DNA from: Izhakiella australiensis
GTDB taxonomy: Bacteria; Pseudomonadota; Gammaproteobacteria; Enterobacterales; Enterobacteriaceae
Direction of reading: 5' to 3'
Assembly: GCF_002006995.1 (NCBI RefSeq)
Contig: NZ_MRUL01000001.1
Location: 1 to 64,000, forward strand
Length of the DNA stretch: 64,000 bases
Part shown: piece after piece, positions 18,681-29,481 of the stretch
How the letters are laid out: every line of letters starts with the position of its first letter
How positions within the stretch are numbered: position 1 is the first letter of the stretch
Position numbers and translations under genes: made by a program
The notes under the pieces: generated by a model
Seen by the model: the letters and a program-made list of their open reading frames with translations, nothing else
Database searches by the model: none
What the model was told of the DNA's origin: nothing

Positions 18681-19142
18681 TCAGAGACGGCGCAGCTGCC
18701 GCGCCGGATTGCCGGCGTAAATACCTTTTTCCCGAATCGACCGGGTCACTACGCTGCCAGCGCCGATGACCGCGCCGGAGCAGATAAATTCCGCCAGAAT
18801 AGTCGCGCCGCTGCCAACGGTGACGTTATCACCCAGGGTAATACGCCGCCAGTTAGCAGGGTCAGGGTCGGGCGCTCCCTGCTGAAACAGATCGTTGGCA
18901 AAGTTGACGCCGTGCCCGATAAAACAGCCGTTTCCCAGCACCACGTATTCACAAATAAAGCTGTGTGACTGCACCTTGCAGTCACTGCCAATCTGGCAGT
19001 TACGCTGTATCTCAACAAAAGGTCCGATAAAAACCCGATCGCCCAACGTGCAGCCATAAATATTGACAGGCTGGTAGATCACCACCTTTTCGCCGGCGAT
19101 CACGTCACGTACGCCAGATTCACGCAACTCGATTTTATGCAT
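18681..19142 (-). CDS. hexapeptide-repeat acyltransferase
   Basis: A 153-residue left-handed beta-helix protein with many imperfect hexapeptide repeats from about residue 25 (VVIYQPVNIYGC, DRVFIGPFVEI, VLGNGCFIGHGVNF, VTVGSGATIL, VIGAGSVVTRSI). The C-terminal block GIYAGNPARQLR is typical of the family that acetylates sugars or amino-sugar nucleotides for surface polysaccharides. The ATG at 19142 follows GGGAGCGCGG and is preferred over one seven codons upstream. It stands alone between metH (convergent) and the panS-like gene. Substrate unknown. Confidence 0.85.
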   Translation of the reverse strand: MHKIELRESGVRDVIAGEKVVIYQPVNIYGCTLGDRVFIGPFVEIQRNCQIGSDCKVQSHSFICEYVVLGNGCFIGHGVNFANDLFQQGAPDPDPANWRRITLGDNVTVGSGATILAEFICSGAVIGAGSVVTRSIREKGIYAGNPARQLRRL

Positions 19143-19218
19143 GCCGCGCTCCCGGTTAAGCAAACAGGTTTTAAGGTAACCACAGATCGCGCGTTGCGAG
19201 CAATATCCGCGAGGAAGG

Positions 19219-19246
19219 CCCCGCTGCGCATTACCGCACAGCGGGG
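19219..19246 (-). terminator. stem-loop after the panS-like gene
   Basis: CCCCGCTG pairs with CAGCGGGG across a 12-base loop, eight bases past the stop of the transporter gene. No run of U follows, so a terminator role is tentative. Confidence 0.4.
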
Positions 19247-19253
19247 TGGAGGG

Positions 19254-20171
19254 CTATTTTTTTGCCGTCGGTTTGCCGGACCAATAGCCTGCCAGCAGCG
19301 AACCGGACAGGTTGTGCCAGACTGAGAAGAGCGCGCCGGGTAGTGCGGCCAGCGGCGAGAAGTAAATTTTGCCCAGCGTTGCCGCCAGTCCGGAATTTTG
19401 CATGCCGACTTCCAGCGCCAGGGTGCGGCAGGTTGATTCGTCGAAGCCGAATAGCTTGCCGCCCCAGTAGCCACCCAGCAGGCCGATGGCGTTATGCAGA
19501 ATAACCGCGGCGATAACCATCAGTCCCACCGAGCCGATAAACTTCTGGCTACCGGCGACTACCGCACTGATAATCAGCAGAATACAGACCATGGAGAACG
19601 CCGGCAGGTAGGGCTCAACGCGTTTTACCAGGCGATTAAGGCTGTGATGAATGATCAGGCCGAGTCCGATAGGGATCACCACAATTTGCACGATGCTTAG
19701 CAGCATACCAACCACATCAACCTGGATATGGGTGTCAACATACAGCCGTGTAAGTAGCGGCGTAGCAAATACGCCGACCAGCGCGGAAACTGAAGAGATG
19801 GTTACCGACAGCGCAACGTCACCTTTCGCCAGGTAGATCATTACGTTGGAAGCGGTGCCGCTGGCAACGCTGCCGACCAGAATCATACCGGCGGCCAGGT
19901 CGGCGGGCATGCCAAACAGCTTTGCCAGCGCCCAGGCTGCTAAAGGCATTACCAGATAATGTAGAAAGGTGCCGGCAATGACCGGCGCCGGGCGCACCAT
20001 AACCCGCTTGAAATCGTCCAGGCTCAGCGTGACGCCCATGCCAAACATAATTAGCATTAGCAGCCAGGTCACGTATGAACCGATTGGCGTGAAAGTGCCT
20101 GGTGAATAATATGCAGCAACGGAGAGTAAGACTGCCCACAGCGGGAACAGTCGGGTGATATTGGCGAGCAT
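19254..20171 (-). CDS. panS: bile acid:sodium symporter family transporter, PanS-like
   Basis: This 305-residue integral membrane protein has about ten hydrophobic segments and belongs to the BASS family. Diagnostic stretches are [35 protein letters not shown] and [10 protein letters not shown]. The best-known enterobacterial member of this group is PanS, which carries pantothenate precursors (ketopantoate) across the inner membrane. The symbol rests on resemblance and on memory of a similar metH-lysC neighbourhood in Salmonella, so it is moderate. The ATG at 20171 has AGGA six bases upstream and is preferred to a GTG six codons earlier. Confidence 0.82.
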   Translation of the reverse strand: MLANITRLFPLWAVLLSVAAYYSPGTFTPIGSYVTWLLMLIMFGMGVTLSLDDFKRVMVRPAPVIAGTFLHYLVMPLAAWALAKLFGMPADLAAGMILVGSVASGTASNVMIYLAKGDVALSVTISSVSALVGVFATPLLTRLYVDTHIQVDVVGMLLSIVQIVVIPIGLGLIIHHSLNRLVKRVEPYLPAFSMVCILLIISAVVAGSQKFIGSVGLMVIAAVILHNAIGLLGGYWGGKLFGFDESTCRTLALEVGMQNSGLAATLGKIYFSPLAALPGALFSVWHNLSGSLLAGYWSGKPTAKK

Positions 20172-20392
20172 AGCCTGTCCTGTTTTCACTTTTGTTTATT
20201 GGTTTTTTATTGGCACCTTTCCGGAACGGGGAAAAGCGCGCGGGAAATCATAGCACTATTAGGTTTCATCACGCGCGGTGGCGTACGGCCAGAGGGTGAT
20301 GACGGTCACAATAATCACCTGGCCTGACGGACAGGAAATGCGGGTTGAACAGGCGAGTAATCCTTTACCGGCGCAGAAAGAAATAGCGCTTT

Positions 20393-20419
20393 GCCCGCCA
20401 GATGCGATGACTGGCGGGC
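20393..20419 (-). terminator. stem-loop after lysC
   Basis: GCCCGCCAG and CTGGCGGGC form a perfect nine-base stem with a nine-base loop, 16 bases beyond the lysC stop. It lacks a following U run, so it may be a weak or factor-assisted terminator or a 3' stabiliser. Confidence 0.5.
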
Positions 20420-20435
20420 AAAAAGGGTCGTTATA

Positions 20436-21788
20436 TTACTCGAAAAGGTGGCTGTGTAGCGCCTGTACCACCTGCTCGGCATCGTTGCCGGGAACCAGAA
20501 AGCAGAGGTTATAGCTGCTGGCGCCATAGCAGATTAGCCGCAGATTAAAAGGCTCCAGCGCGCCAAAAACCTGTTTACCGACGCCGCGTGCTTGCGACAG
20601 GTTATTGCCAATCAGGGCCACCAGCGCCAGATTATCTTCAACTTCCACCCGGCACAGCGATGACAGCTCGGTCAGCAGCGCCTGAGTTAGCAGATTGTCT
20701 TCCGTGGAGGTCGAGCCGGTGGTATCCAGCGTCAACGCAATGCTGACTTCAGAGGTGGTGATCAGATCCACTGAAATGTTATGTCGCGCGAGTATGCTGA
20801 ATACCTCGGCGAGGAAGCCGCGTGCGTGCAGCATATTCAGACTGTGCAGCGTCAGCAGCGTCTGTTTACGACGCAGCGCCAGCGCGCGAAATAGCGGCGG
20901 GTTAGCGCTCTCCAGACAGACGCGGGTACCGCCAGCCTGCGGGTTTTTGCTGGAGCCAACAAAAACCGGGATGCCGTTGCGTACTGCCGGCAACAGGGTT
21001 GCCGGGTGCAGCACCTTGGCGCCGAAGGTTGCCATCTCCGCCGCCTCTTCAAAGGTGATTTCATCAATGCGCCTGGCGGCGGGCACGATGCGCGGATCGG
21101 TGGTGTAAATACCCGGCACGTCGGTCCAGATATCAATGCGGCTGGCGTGCAGCGCTTCGCCTAGCAGGGCGGCGGTATAATCGCTGCCGCCGCGCCCAAG
21201 GGTCGTCGTACGGCCTTTAGCTTCGCTGCCGATAAAGCCCTGAGTCACCACCAGCGCTTCTTCAAGGCGCGGTTTGAGCTGATTGCCTGCAAGTTCCGCC
21301 AGGGCGAGGGGATCCGGTTCGGCGCGGCCGAAGAGATCGTCGGTACGCATGATTTTGCGAACGTCAAACCACTGGGCGTTAACGCCCCGCTGGCGCAGAA
21401 TTTCCACAAACAGCAGGGTAGACATCAGCTCGCCGTGGCTGACCAGCTCATCGGTCAGCGCGTTGGAGGTCGCTAAAGCCGCCGCTTCGGACAGCATGGT
21501 GATATTTTCCAGCATGCGGTCAATTTCATCACGAATAACCAGCGGCTGCGCCAGCCTGTCGATGATGGCATGATGAATGCGGCGCACTTCATCCAGCATA
21601 AAGACGCGCTGCGCCTGTTCAGGTCCCTTAGCCAGTGAAACCAACAAGTTAGTGACGCCAGCCGCAGCGGAAAGCACCACTAAACGAGAAGAAGGATCGG
21701 AAAGTACCACATCAGCACTGCGGTTCATGGCATCAAAATCAGCCACGCTGGTGCCGCCAAACTTGGCGACGGTTAAAGACTGGGACAT
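20436..21788 (-). CDS. lysC: lysine-sensitive aspartokinase III
   Basis: LysC phosphorylates aspartate, the first step to lysine, threonine and methionine. The 450-residue protein has the N-terminal kinase domain with KFGGTSVADFDAMNRS and GRGGSDYTAALLGEAL, and two C-terminal ACT domains (from about residue 310) that bind lysine. The ATG at 21788 is chosen over an in-frame TTG two codons earlier because MSQSLTVAKFGG aligns with known starts; GAGG lies ten bases upstream. The long leader is a lysine riboswitch, so lysine controls both enzyme and gene. Confidence 0.97.
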   Translation of the reverse strand: MSQSLTVAKFGGTSVADFDAMNRSADVVLSDPSSRLVVLSAAAGVTNLLVSLAKGPEQAQRVFMLDEVRRIHHAIIDRLAQPLVIRDEIDRMLENITMLSEAAALATSNALTDELVSHGELMSTLLFVEILRQRGVNAQWFDVRKIMRTDDLFGRAEPDPLALAELAGNQLKPRLEEALVVTQGFIGSEAKGRTTTLGRGGSDYTAALLGEALHASRIDIWTDVPGIYTTDPRIVPAARRIDEITFEEAAEMATFGAKVLHPATLLPAVRNGIPVFVGSSKNPQAGGTRVCLESANPPLFRALALRRKQTLLTLHSLNMLHARGFLAEVFSILARHNISVDLITTSEVSIALTLDTTGSTSTEDNLLTQALLTELSSLCRVEVEDNLALVALIGNNLSQARGVGKQVFGALEPFNLRLICYGASSYNLCFLVPGNDAEQVVQALHSHLFE

Positions 21789-21798
21789 AAACAAACTA

Positions 21799-22082
21799 CC
21801 TCGTGTCAGATAAGCCTTGGCACAAGGGAAGAGCAGAAACGGGGTAGACAGTAGAACGGAGAACTACGAGTCTCCCAGAAGCGCCCCACCTTGTAGCGTA
21901 TTCCGCCTGGAATACACCGGGTGACAACTCAGGGGATTCAGCCCCTGTAGCCGATACGAGCCACTCCGCGTGGCGCATATCTCGGCGTCGCATCCCCCTC
22001 AGATGTATTCACAGGTTGCGGAACCTCCGACATCCTACCTGGGCGACGCGCCTCTTCTGGCTTGCGCAGCTGCGCAAGTAAT
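21799..22082 (-). ncRNA. lysine riboswitch (L box) in the lysC leader
   Basis: Read on the reverse strand, the leader matches the E. coli lysC riboswitch. The closing stem is CCAGAAG/CTTCTGG (22054-22060 with 21875-21881), flanked by the conserved AGAGGCGCGTCGCCCAGGTA block and, inside, CTGAGGGGGATGC and AGGGGCTGAATCCCCT. A GC hairpin at about 22065-22082 begins the leader. In the expression platform CCTTGTG (21821-21827) can pair with CACGAGG (21799-21805), hiding the lysC ribosome site. Lysine binding is therefore expected to block translation. Confidence 0.95.
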
Positions 22083-22088
22083 GATCTA

Positions 22089-22117
22089 GATTTATCGGGT
22101 AATCGCTTCGCTGTCAA
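22089..22117 (-). promoter_or_regulatory. lysC promoter
   Basis: On the reverse strand a consensus -35 TTGACA (22112-22117) is followed after 17 bases by TAAATC (22089-22094) as -10. Transcription would begin just before the riboswitch. Confidence 0.75.
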
Positions 22118-22181
22118 TCACGTCAGGGTGACTAATTTTCATTAATCGTTACGATTAGACACGAATGGCGCAGCGCACCAG

Positions 22182-22361
22182 AAAGAAAAACGACCAGCTG
22201 AACTGAGGCTAAGCTGTGTAGCTCAGCGATTGTGGTCAACAAACGCTGGTCGCCCCAGAAACACCTACAGCTATAGCTGGTAGATGGGACTATGCCGAAA
22301 AGGAATGGAACGCTGCGTGTGAGAAAAGCAGCCGATGCCGCATTGCTACAGGCTTTTCGGC
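22182..22361 (-). other. structured stretch between lysC and pgi, candidate small RNA
   Basis: The gap between the lysC promoter and pgi (22118-22650) holds no convincing gene. Its left part is rich in stems: CGACCAGC (22191-22198) pairs with GCTGGTCG (22245-22252) around an inner CTGAGGCTA/TAGCTCAG hairpin; CTACAGCTATAGCTGGTAG is a local hairpin (about 22265-22283); GCCGAAAAG (22294-22302) pairs with CTTTTCGGC (22353-22361). On the reverse strand the first stem is followed by TTTTTCTTT, which looks like an intrinsic terminator. Either a reverse-strand small RNA ends there or it insulates lysC. From 22362 to 22650 only the presumed pgi promoter region is seen. Confidence 0.45.
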
Positions 22362-22521
22362 TATTTTGGCGCATATCATGCAGCGTGACCTGGCGCAGAT
22401 TTTTTTCCTTTCGTCATCAGGAGTCGTCATACTGAGGCAATATCGCGTCATGGTGTTTGCCTGCGGGCAATGGCGCAGCATCGACTTCGCGTGAGGATTA
22501 TTGTCCCGCGAACAGGATTAG

Positions 22522-24297
<1,776 letters not shown>

Positions 24298-24331
24298 GCT
24301 GGCGCCGGCTATAATGATTAAGGCTAATTTA

Positions 24332-24360
24332 AAGCCAGCATTGATTTGCTGGCTTTTTTT
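24332..24360 (+). terminator. pgi terminator
   Basis: AAGCCAGCA pairs with TGCTGGCTT around TTGATT and is followed by a run of eight T residues. Confidence 0.9.
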
Positions 24361-24442
24361 TGCCGTTTTAGTTGTGTTGTGAACAATCAGGCATAATGCA
24401 GCTTGAATTTAGTGAGAATAATTCTTGTGTGGAGTTGCATTT

Positions 24443-24850
24443 ATGCATATTGGAAAGGCAGGCCTGAGGATTGCGTTTGCCGGCCAGATGATATTGAACC
24501 TTGGTCTGATCGTGCTTGCGCTGATTTTAATCGTTTTTCTGGGGAAAGAGACCCTTTCCCTGGGCAACGTATTATTTCGCGCCCCGGAAGACAGCTCTTC
24601 ATATCTGCTGGTTGAAGGGATCGTCACCTATTTTCTTTATTTTGAATTTATTGCGCTGATTGTGAAGTATTTCCAGTCTGGCTATCATTTCCCGCTGCGC
24701 TATTTTGTCTATATCAGCATTACCGCTATTATCAGATTAATTATTGTCGATCATGATAGCCCGGCCGATACGCTGTGTTATTCCGTTGCCATTCTGATTC
24801 TGATTGTTGCGCTGTGGCTGCTCAACAGTTCGCGGCTGCAACGTGAATAA
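24443..24850 (+). CDS. psiE: phosphate-starvation-inducible protein PsiE
   Basis: PsiE is a small inner-membrane protein induced by phosphate starvation in E. coli; its role is unknown. The 135-residue product has four hydrophobic segments and the conserved core [27 protein letters not shown]. The ATG at 24443 follows GGAG by eight bases; an upstream TTG in frame is unlikely. The mal genes that lie between psiE and ubiC in E. coli are absent, so psiE is only 80 bp from ubiC. Confidence 0.94.
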   Translation: MHIGKAGLRIAFAGQMILNLGLIVLALILIVFLGKETLSLGNVLFRAPEDSSSYLLVEGIVTYFLYFEFIALIVKYFQSGYHFPLRYFVYISITAIIRLIIVDHDSPADTLCYSVAILILIVALWLLNSSRLQRE

Positions 24851-24931
24851 TTAGCGCGCCCAGGCGCGCGGCGGCGTTACACCGCCCGGCGCTTCAGTTA
24901 CACTATGGCTCCGTTTTGACCGGAGAGAACT

Positions 24932-25447
24932 ATGTCTCATCCCGCCCTGAACCAACTTTATGCGCTGTGCTGGTCAGATGCCGATAGCGCCGCGCCGCCA
25001 GAGGCGATAAGCAGCTGGCTGATGGAAGAGGACTCGATGACCCGCCGCTTTGAGCGCCACTGCCAGCGGGTTAGCGTCCGTATTTTGCGCGAAGAGTTTA
25101 TCACTGCGCTCCAGGCCGGTGAGGAGCGTGCGCTGCTGCCTGAAGCGGAGCAGCGCTACTGGCTGCGTGAGATTTTACTCTGTGGTGACGACCAACCCTG
25201 GCTGGTCGGGCGAACGTTGGTGCCAGAGTCGACCTTAAACGGGCCGGAAAAAATGTTGCAGAATCTCGGCACCCGGCCCCTTGGACGCTATCTGTTTGCC
25301 AGTTCGACGCTGACGCGTGATTTCATCGACATCGGCCGCAGTGATGAACTATGGGGGCGGCGTTCGCGGCTCCGGCTTTCGGGCAAACCGCTGTTATTAA
25401 CTGAGCTTTTTCTTCCCGCGTCACCGCTTTATTCTGAAGCGCTTTAA
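24932..25447 (+). CDS. ubiC: chorismate pyruvate-lyase
   Basis: UbiC removes pyruvate from chorismate to give 4-hydroxybenzoate, the first step of ubiquinone synthesis. The 171-residue protein is near the usual 165. Recognisable blocks are [24 protein letters not shown] with the product-binding arginine, and [10 protein letters not shown]. It precedes ubiA by 14 bp in the conserved ubiCA operon. GGAGAG lies eight bases before the ATG. Confidence 0.96.
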   Translation: MSHPALNQLYALCWSDADSAAPPEAISSWLMEEDSMTRRFERHCQRVSVRILREEFITALQAGEERALLPEAEQRYWLREILLCGDDQPWLVGRTLVPESTLNGPEKMLQNLGTRPLGRYLFASSTLTRDFIDIGRSDELWGRRSRLRLSGKPLLLTELFLPASPLYSEAL

Positions 25448-25461
25448 CGGAGTTGCAGGCA

Positions 25462-26337
25462 ATGGAAAACAGTTTACAAATGAGCAAATGGCAAGCGTAC
25501 TGCCGCCTGATGCGCATTGATAAACCGATCGGCACCCTGCTGTTATTATGGCCTACCGGCTGGGCGCTATGGCTCTCCGGCCGATCGCTGCCGCCGCTGG
25601 ATGTACTGGTGGTTTTCGTACTGGGCGTTTTTGTTATGCGTGCCGCGGGCTGCGTCATTAATGATTTTGCCGACCGTCATATTGACGGCCACGTAAAGCG
25701 CACCCGCGAGCGCCCGCTGGCGAGCGGCGCGGTCAGCGTCAAAGAGGCCAAAATTCTGTTTGCCGCGCTGGTCATTAGCGCTTTCCTGCTGGTCCTGACG
25801 ATGAATAGCCTGACCATCTGGCTCTCTTTTGGCGGGCTGGCGCTGGCATCGCTCTATCCTTTTATGAAGCGCTATACCCATTTGCCACAGGTGGTATTGG
25901 GGGCGGCTTTCGGTTGGGCGATCCCAATGGCCTGGGCGGCGGTGAGCGACACTTTGCCGCTGGTCTGCTGGCTGCTATTTTTTGCCAATATCTGCTGGAC
26001 CGTGGCTTACGACACGCTGTATGCCATGGTAGACCGGGACGACGATTTAAAGATCGGGGTAAAATCCACCGCCATTCTCTTCGGACGCTATGACAAACTG
26101 ATCGTCTGTTTGTTGCAAATCGCGACCCTGCTGCTGCTGGTTACGGTCGGCGTTAAAATGCAGCTTAATGCTTTTTATTATACCGGCCTGCTGGTTGCCG
26201 CCGCGCTGTTTATTTATCAGCAAAAGTGCATTGCCGGGCGCGATCGTCAGGCCTGCTTCCTGGCTTTTCTCAATAATAACTACGTTGGGTTGGCTATCTT
26301 TGCTGGCATCGTCGCGGCGCTCATCCCCTGGGCATGA
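25462..26337 (+). CDS. ubiA: 4-hydroxybenzoate octaprenyltransferase
   Basis: UbiA attaches the polyprenyl tail to 4-hydroxybenzoate in the inner membrane. The 291-residue protein has about eight membrane helices and both aspartate-rich prenyl-diphosphate motifs, [15 protein letters not shown] (about residue 70) and [13 protein letters not shown] (about 190). The ATG at 25462 is preceded by GGAG nine bases away; a TTG three codons earlier is less likely. It is the second gene of ubiCA and convergent-free on its right, where the RpiR gene follows in the same direction. Confidence 0.97.
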   Translation: MENSLQMSKWQAYCRLMRIDKPIGTLLLLWPTGWALWLSGRSLPPLDVLVVFVLGVFVMRAAGCVINDFADRHIDGHVKRTRERPLASGAVSVKEAKILFAALVISAFLLVLTMNSLTIWLSFGGLALASLYPFMKRYTHLPQVVLGAAFGWAIPMAWAAVSDTLPLVCWLLFFANICWTVAYDTLYAMVDRDDDLKIGVKSTAILFGRYDKLIVCLLQIATLLLLVTVGVKMQLNAFYYTGLLVAAALFIYQQKCIAGRDRQACFLAFLNNNYVGLAIFAGIVAALIPWA

Positions 26338-26460
26338 TCGTATGTGATGGCGATGGGCGGCCGGCGGCTTAGCTCACCGCTGCCGGCACCTGACCGGGCT
26401 ATCAGCCTGGGCGACCATTCCTTAACCATCACCGTATTGTTACCTTAATGCTGGCGCGTG

Positions 26461-26475
26461 TGGTACAAAGTACCA
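26461..26475. promoter_or_regulatory. palindrome before the RpiR-family gene
   Basis: TGGTACAAAGTACCA has perfect six-base arms around AAA and lies 29 bp before the regulator start. A comparable dyad occurs before the D-aminoacylase gene. Autoregulation by the RpiR protein is a reasonable inference. Confidence 0.45.
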
Positions 26476-26504
26476 TTCATTTTATCTCCTTCAGGGGCCG
26501 CACC

Positions 26505-27368
26505 GTGGGCTATTCCATCGATATCATCTCCTGTATTACCGATCGCTTTGTCGAGCTGACCGTGACCGAAAAGCGCATCGCGCAGTTTATCCTGGATGAC
26601 GTGCAGTCTGCCTCGACGCTGCCTATCGCTGAAATGGCGCGGCTGACTGCAACCAGTCAGGCGTCTGTAACCCGATTTGCCCGCGCTATCGGCTGTAAAG
26701 ATGTGCGTGAACTGAAGGTCAAGCTGGCGCAGTCGCTGGCGGTAGGTCAGCGCTTTATTCTCGATGTGCCCGATCTGGAAGGGGTTCAGGGCATTTATGA
26801 AACCATTATTAACGTACTGGACATCAACCGGCGAGCGCTGGAGCCGGAGGCGCTGAAAAAGGCGGTTGGGTGGCTAAGCGGCGCGCGGCAGATTCTGGCT
26901 ATTGGTATGGGGGGCGGTTCAACCATCTGCGCCCAGGAGTTGCAGTTTCGCCTGTTTCGCCTTGGCCTGCCGGTAGTCAGCCAGAGCGACGGCCTGCTGG
27001 TCAGGATGATGTCAGCGTCGGTGGCGGCAAATGATATTGTCGTTGCCCTGTCTCTCGGCGGTTACTCGCCGGAGGTGGTAGAAAGCGTGTCTATCGCCCG
27101 ACAGTATGGCGCAAAGGTGATTGCTATTACCCCGGAAGGGACGCCGCTGGCGCAGCAGTCGGATATGGTATTGCCGCTTATCGTACGGGAAAACGACTAC
27201 ATCTTTAAGCCAACGACCTCACGCTATGCGATGCTGGCGATGGTGGATGTACTGGCAACCGAGCTGGCAATGGCGAATAAAAGCCAGGCGAAAGACCGCC
27301 TGCGGCGAATTAAACTGGCGCTCGATAGCCACCGCGGCGGCGTTGATCGCCAGCCGCTGGGGGATTAG
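26505..27368 (+). CDS. MurR/RpiR-family transcriptional regulator
   Basis: From the GTG at 26505 the protein has 287 residues, with an N-terminal RpiR helix-turn-helix (LTVTEKRIAQFILDD, then MARLTATSQASVTRFARAIG) and a C-terminal SIS domain (about residues 120-260, with AIGMGGGSTICAQ and VALSLGGYSPEVVE). SIS domains of this family usually sense phosphosugars, but several members next to amino-acid genes sense other ligands. AGGGG lies seven bases before the GTG, which I favour over an ATG 19 codons upstream. It faces the symporter gene and very probably controls the D-amino-acid locus. Confidence 0.9.
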   Translation: MGYSIDIISCITDRFVELTVTEKRIAQFILDDVQSASTLPIAEMARLTATSQASVTRFARAIGCKDVRELKVKLAQSLAVGQRFILDVPDLEGVQGIYETIINVLDINRRALEPEALKKAVGWLSGARQILAIGMGGGSTICAQELQFRLFRLGLPVVSQSDGLLVRMMSASVAANDIVVALSLGGYSPEVVESVSIARQYGAKVIAITPEGTPLAQQSDMVLPLIVRENDYIFKPTTSRYAMLAMVDVLATELAMANKSQAKDRLRRIKLALDSHRGGVDRQPLGD

Positions 27369-27404
27369 CGTTTATTCCCAGCGGCTAATGGACCTAATGT
27401 TATC

Positions 27405-28895
27405 TTAGCGGACGCTATCGGTGGTGCTTTTACCCAGCGCAACCGGCACCGCTTCCGGGCGGCTCTCACGCTCGCGGGTGATCATTTCCAGCGCTTCCTC
27501 GCGGCTCATCCTGCTGGCCGGCGTCACCAGGGTGATTAACACCGCACATATCAGGCTGGCCAACACTGACGGCACGCAGGGGTTGCCCCAGTAGCTCATC
27601 CAGCTGTCATTCGCCAGCATGACCATTGAGGTCCCGGCGCCGCCGAGCAGCGCGGCCAAAGCGCCCTGCCAGTTAAAACGCGTCCAGAAGCGACCAAGCA
27701 TTGAGCAGATAAACAAGCCGGACATGATCATTGAGATCATCTTGGTGATGTAGCTGATGATGTCGTTAGAGGTCAGGGCGAACAGCAGCGCCAGGCCGAT
27801 GACCAGTACCAGAAACAGGCGCGACAGGCGGATTGCTTTCTCCGGCGCGGGCATGTGGCCGGTGATCAAGGTATAGAGATCGCGCAGCATAATTGAAACC
27901 GCCGCAATAGCATCTGAACTACCGGATGACATGTTCGCCGACATCCCGGCAATAAGCACGGCCATTGCCAGCACTGGCGGCAGTACCTGGGTTGCAAACA
28001 GGAAAGCGAAGCCGCTATTTTCCAGATGCGGGTCCATCGTCCAGGCGGCCATGCCGATAATTGCCGGCAGGAATGAGAAGCCGAGATAGAGCAGGCCGGT
28101 AACGGTAAACGATTTGCGCACCGTGGCAACGGATTTGGCTGAGTAAATACGCTGACGATACGACGGCGTCGCCAGCACTCCGACGCCAATCACCATCGCC
28201 AGTGAAAGGGCGGGCAGAACGCCAAGTTTATCTACCGCAAACAGGCTACGGGCGGCAGGGTCAACCGCCTGCTGAATATGGCTCCAGCCGCCGACGTGAT
28301 GGACTGCCAGCACCGCCATCAGGATAAAGCCAACGAACAAAATTAACGATTGTACGGTGTCGATCCAGACCACGGCTGAATAGCCACCGATGCCGACATA
28401 CACAATAAACGCTGCGGCGATAATGATTTTTGCCATATTAATATCGATACCGCTGGCCCAGGCAAGGTATAAGCCGCCGCCTAAAATATGGGCGCCGAGC
28501 CAGCCAATAGAGGCGATGAAAATTAATATCGCCACGATATTCTTAATTATTTTGCTGCCGCCGGTGTAATAGGATATTTCCTCGCTCATGGTCATAAAGC
28601 GCAGTTTACGTACCGGCGCGAAAAGCCAGGCTACCAGTAAAATACCAGCCGCGCCGCCCAGACCGTAAAGCATTCCCGCCCAGCCGTTGGTGTAACCGAA
28701 GCCAACCGCGCCGACGCTTGAGCCGGTGCCGACCATGGTGCCAACGGTGGAGCCCAGGGTTAGTATCAGCGGCAGAGAGCGGCCACCCAATAAAAAGTCA
28801 TCACCGTTTTTTTGATGGCGCGAAACATACCAGCCGAGAAAAATCATCGCGCAAGCATATATTCCAAACCAGATAAGAAAAGAAATATTATTCAT
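27405..28895 (-). CDS. sodium:solute symporter (SSS family)
   Basis: A 496-residue transporter with about 13 hydrophobic segments and the SSS pattern, including DDFLLGGRSLPL after the first helix, GSTVGTMVGTGSSVGAVGFGY, and AGMSANMSSGSSDAIAAVS. SSS proteins bring in amino acids, sugars or vitamins with sodium. It lies in the same direction as the RidA and D-aminoacylase genes, 190 bp after RidA, so it is probably the uptake system for an N-acyl-D-amino acid or D-amino acid. The intervening gap carries a hairpin. Confidence 0.9.
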   Translation of the reverse strand: MNNISFLIWFGIYACAMIFLGWYVSRHQKNGDDFLLGGRSLPLILTLGSTVGTMVGTGSSVGAVGFGYTNGWAGMLYGLGGAAGILLVAWLFAPVRKLRFMTMSEEISYYTGGSKIIKNIVAILIFIASIGWLGAHILGGGLYLAWASGIDINMAKIIIAAAFIVYVGIGGYSAVVWIDTVQSLILFVGFILMAVLAVHHVGGWSHIQQAVDPAARSLFAVDKLGVLPALSLAMVIGVGVLATPSYRQRIYSAKSVATVRKSFTVTGLLYLGFSFLPAIIGMAAWTMDPHLENSGFAFLFATQVLPPVLAMAVLIAGMSANMSSGSSDAIAAVSIMLRDLYTLITGHMPAPEKAIRLSRLFLVLVIGLALLFALTSNDIISYITKMISMIMSGLFICSMLGRFWTRFNWQGALAALLGGAGTSMVMLANDSWMSYWGNPCVPSVLASLICAVLITLVTPASRMSREEALEMITRERESRPEAVPVALGKSTTDSVR

Positions 28896-29051
28896 GGCTC
28901 GCTTCCAGACAATAATCAGTTAATTGAACGGCTCCTGAAAAATGGCACAGGAAGCCCACTGGCACGCGCAAATATCAGTGCCGAATTTTATGCCATCTAT
29001 TCTGTTTAGTTATTGGCTGGAGCGTCGTCGGTTCGCTCCACCCTTGCGACA

Positions 29052-29077
29052 GGCGGGTTATGCTTTGTTAACCCGCC
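29052..29077. repeat. intercistronic hairpin between RidA and symporter genes
   Basis: GGCGGGTTA pairs with TAACCCGCC around an eight-base loop. No U run follows on either strand. It may be a REP-like or mRNA-stabilising hairpin that separates expression of the two genes. Confidence 0.5.
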
Positions 29078-29085
29078 CGAAGCGC

Positions 29086-29481
29086 TTACTTGGTTCGCTC
29101 TGCGTTATAGCAGGTTACATCCACTTCTACTTTACAATCGACAACCAGGTCCGCCACGCAGCAAACCCGGGCCGGAGGATGCTCTCCGAAGAACTCGCGA
29201 AAAACCTTATTAAAAGATTGAAAGTAGCGGGCGTCGGTGAGGAAAACCTTCACGTGCACCACGTCTGCCAGGCCGTAACCTGCTGCGGTCATGATGTCCA
29301 GACAGTTCTGAATGGCGAGGCGGGACTGCTCAATAATACCGCCCTCTACCACCTCACCCTCTTTCATTGGCGTCTGGCCGGAAACATACAGCCAGCCGGC
29401 AGCTTCCACTGCTTTAGCGAACGGCAAATGTTGGCCCCCGGTGCCGGTGCTGCCATCGACGCCATAACGTTTAATGCTCAT
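29086..29481 (-). CDS. RidA-family enamine/imine deaminase
   Basis: A 131-residue member of the RidA/YjgF family. RidA proteins hydrolyse reactive enamine and imine intermediates released by PLP enzymes. The family blocks SGQTPMKEGEVV, QSRLAIQNCLDIMTAAG and the conserved arginine in HPPARVCC are present. Its start overlaps the D-aminoacylase stop by four bases (ATGA), so the pair is translationally coupled. A RidA beside a PLP enzyme of the D-threonine aldolase/D-serine dehydratase fold fits removal of 2-aminoacrylate-type products. Confidence 0.92.
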   Translation of the reverse strand: MSIKRYGVDGSTGTGGQHLPFAKAVEAAGWLYVSGQTPMKEGEVVEGGIIEQSRLAIQNCLDIMTAAGYGLADVVHVKVFLTDARYFQSFNKVFREFFGEHPPARVCCVADLVVDCKVEVDVTCYNAERTK

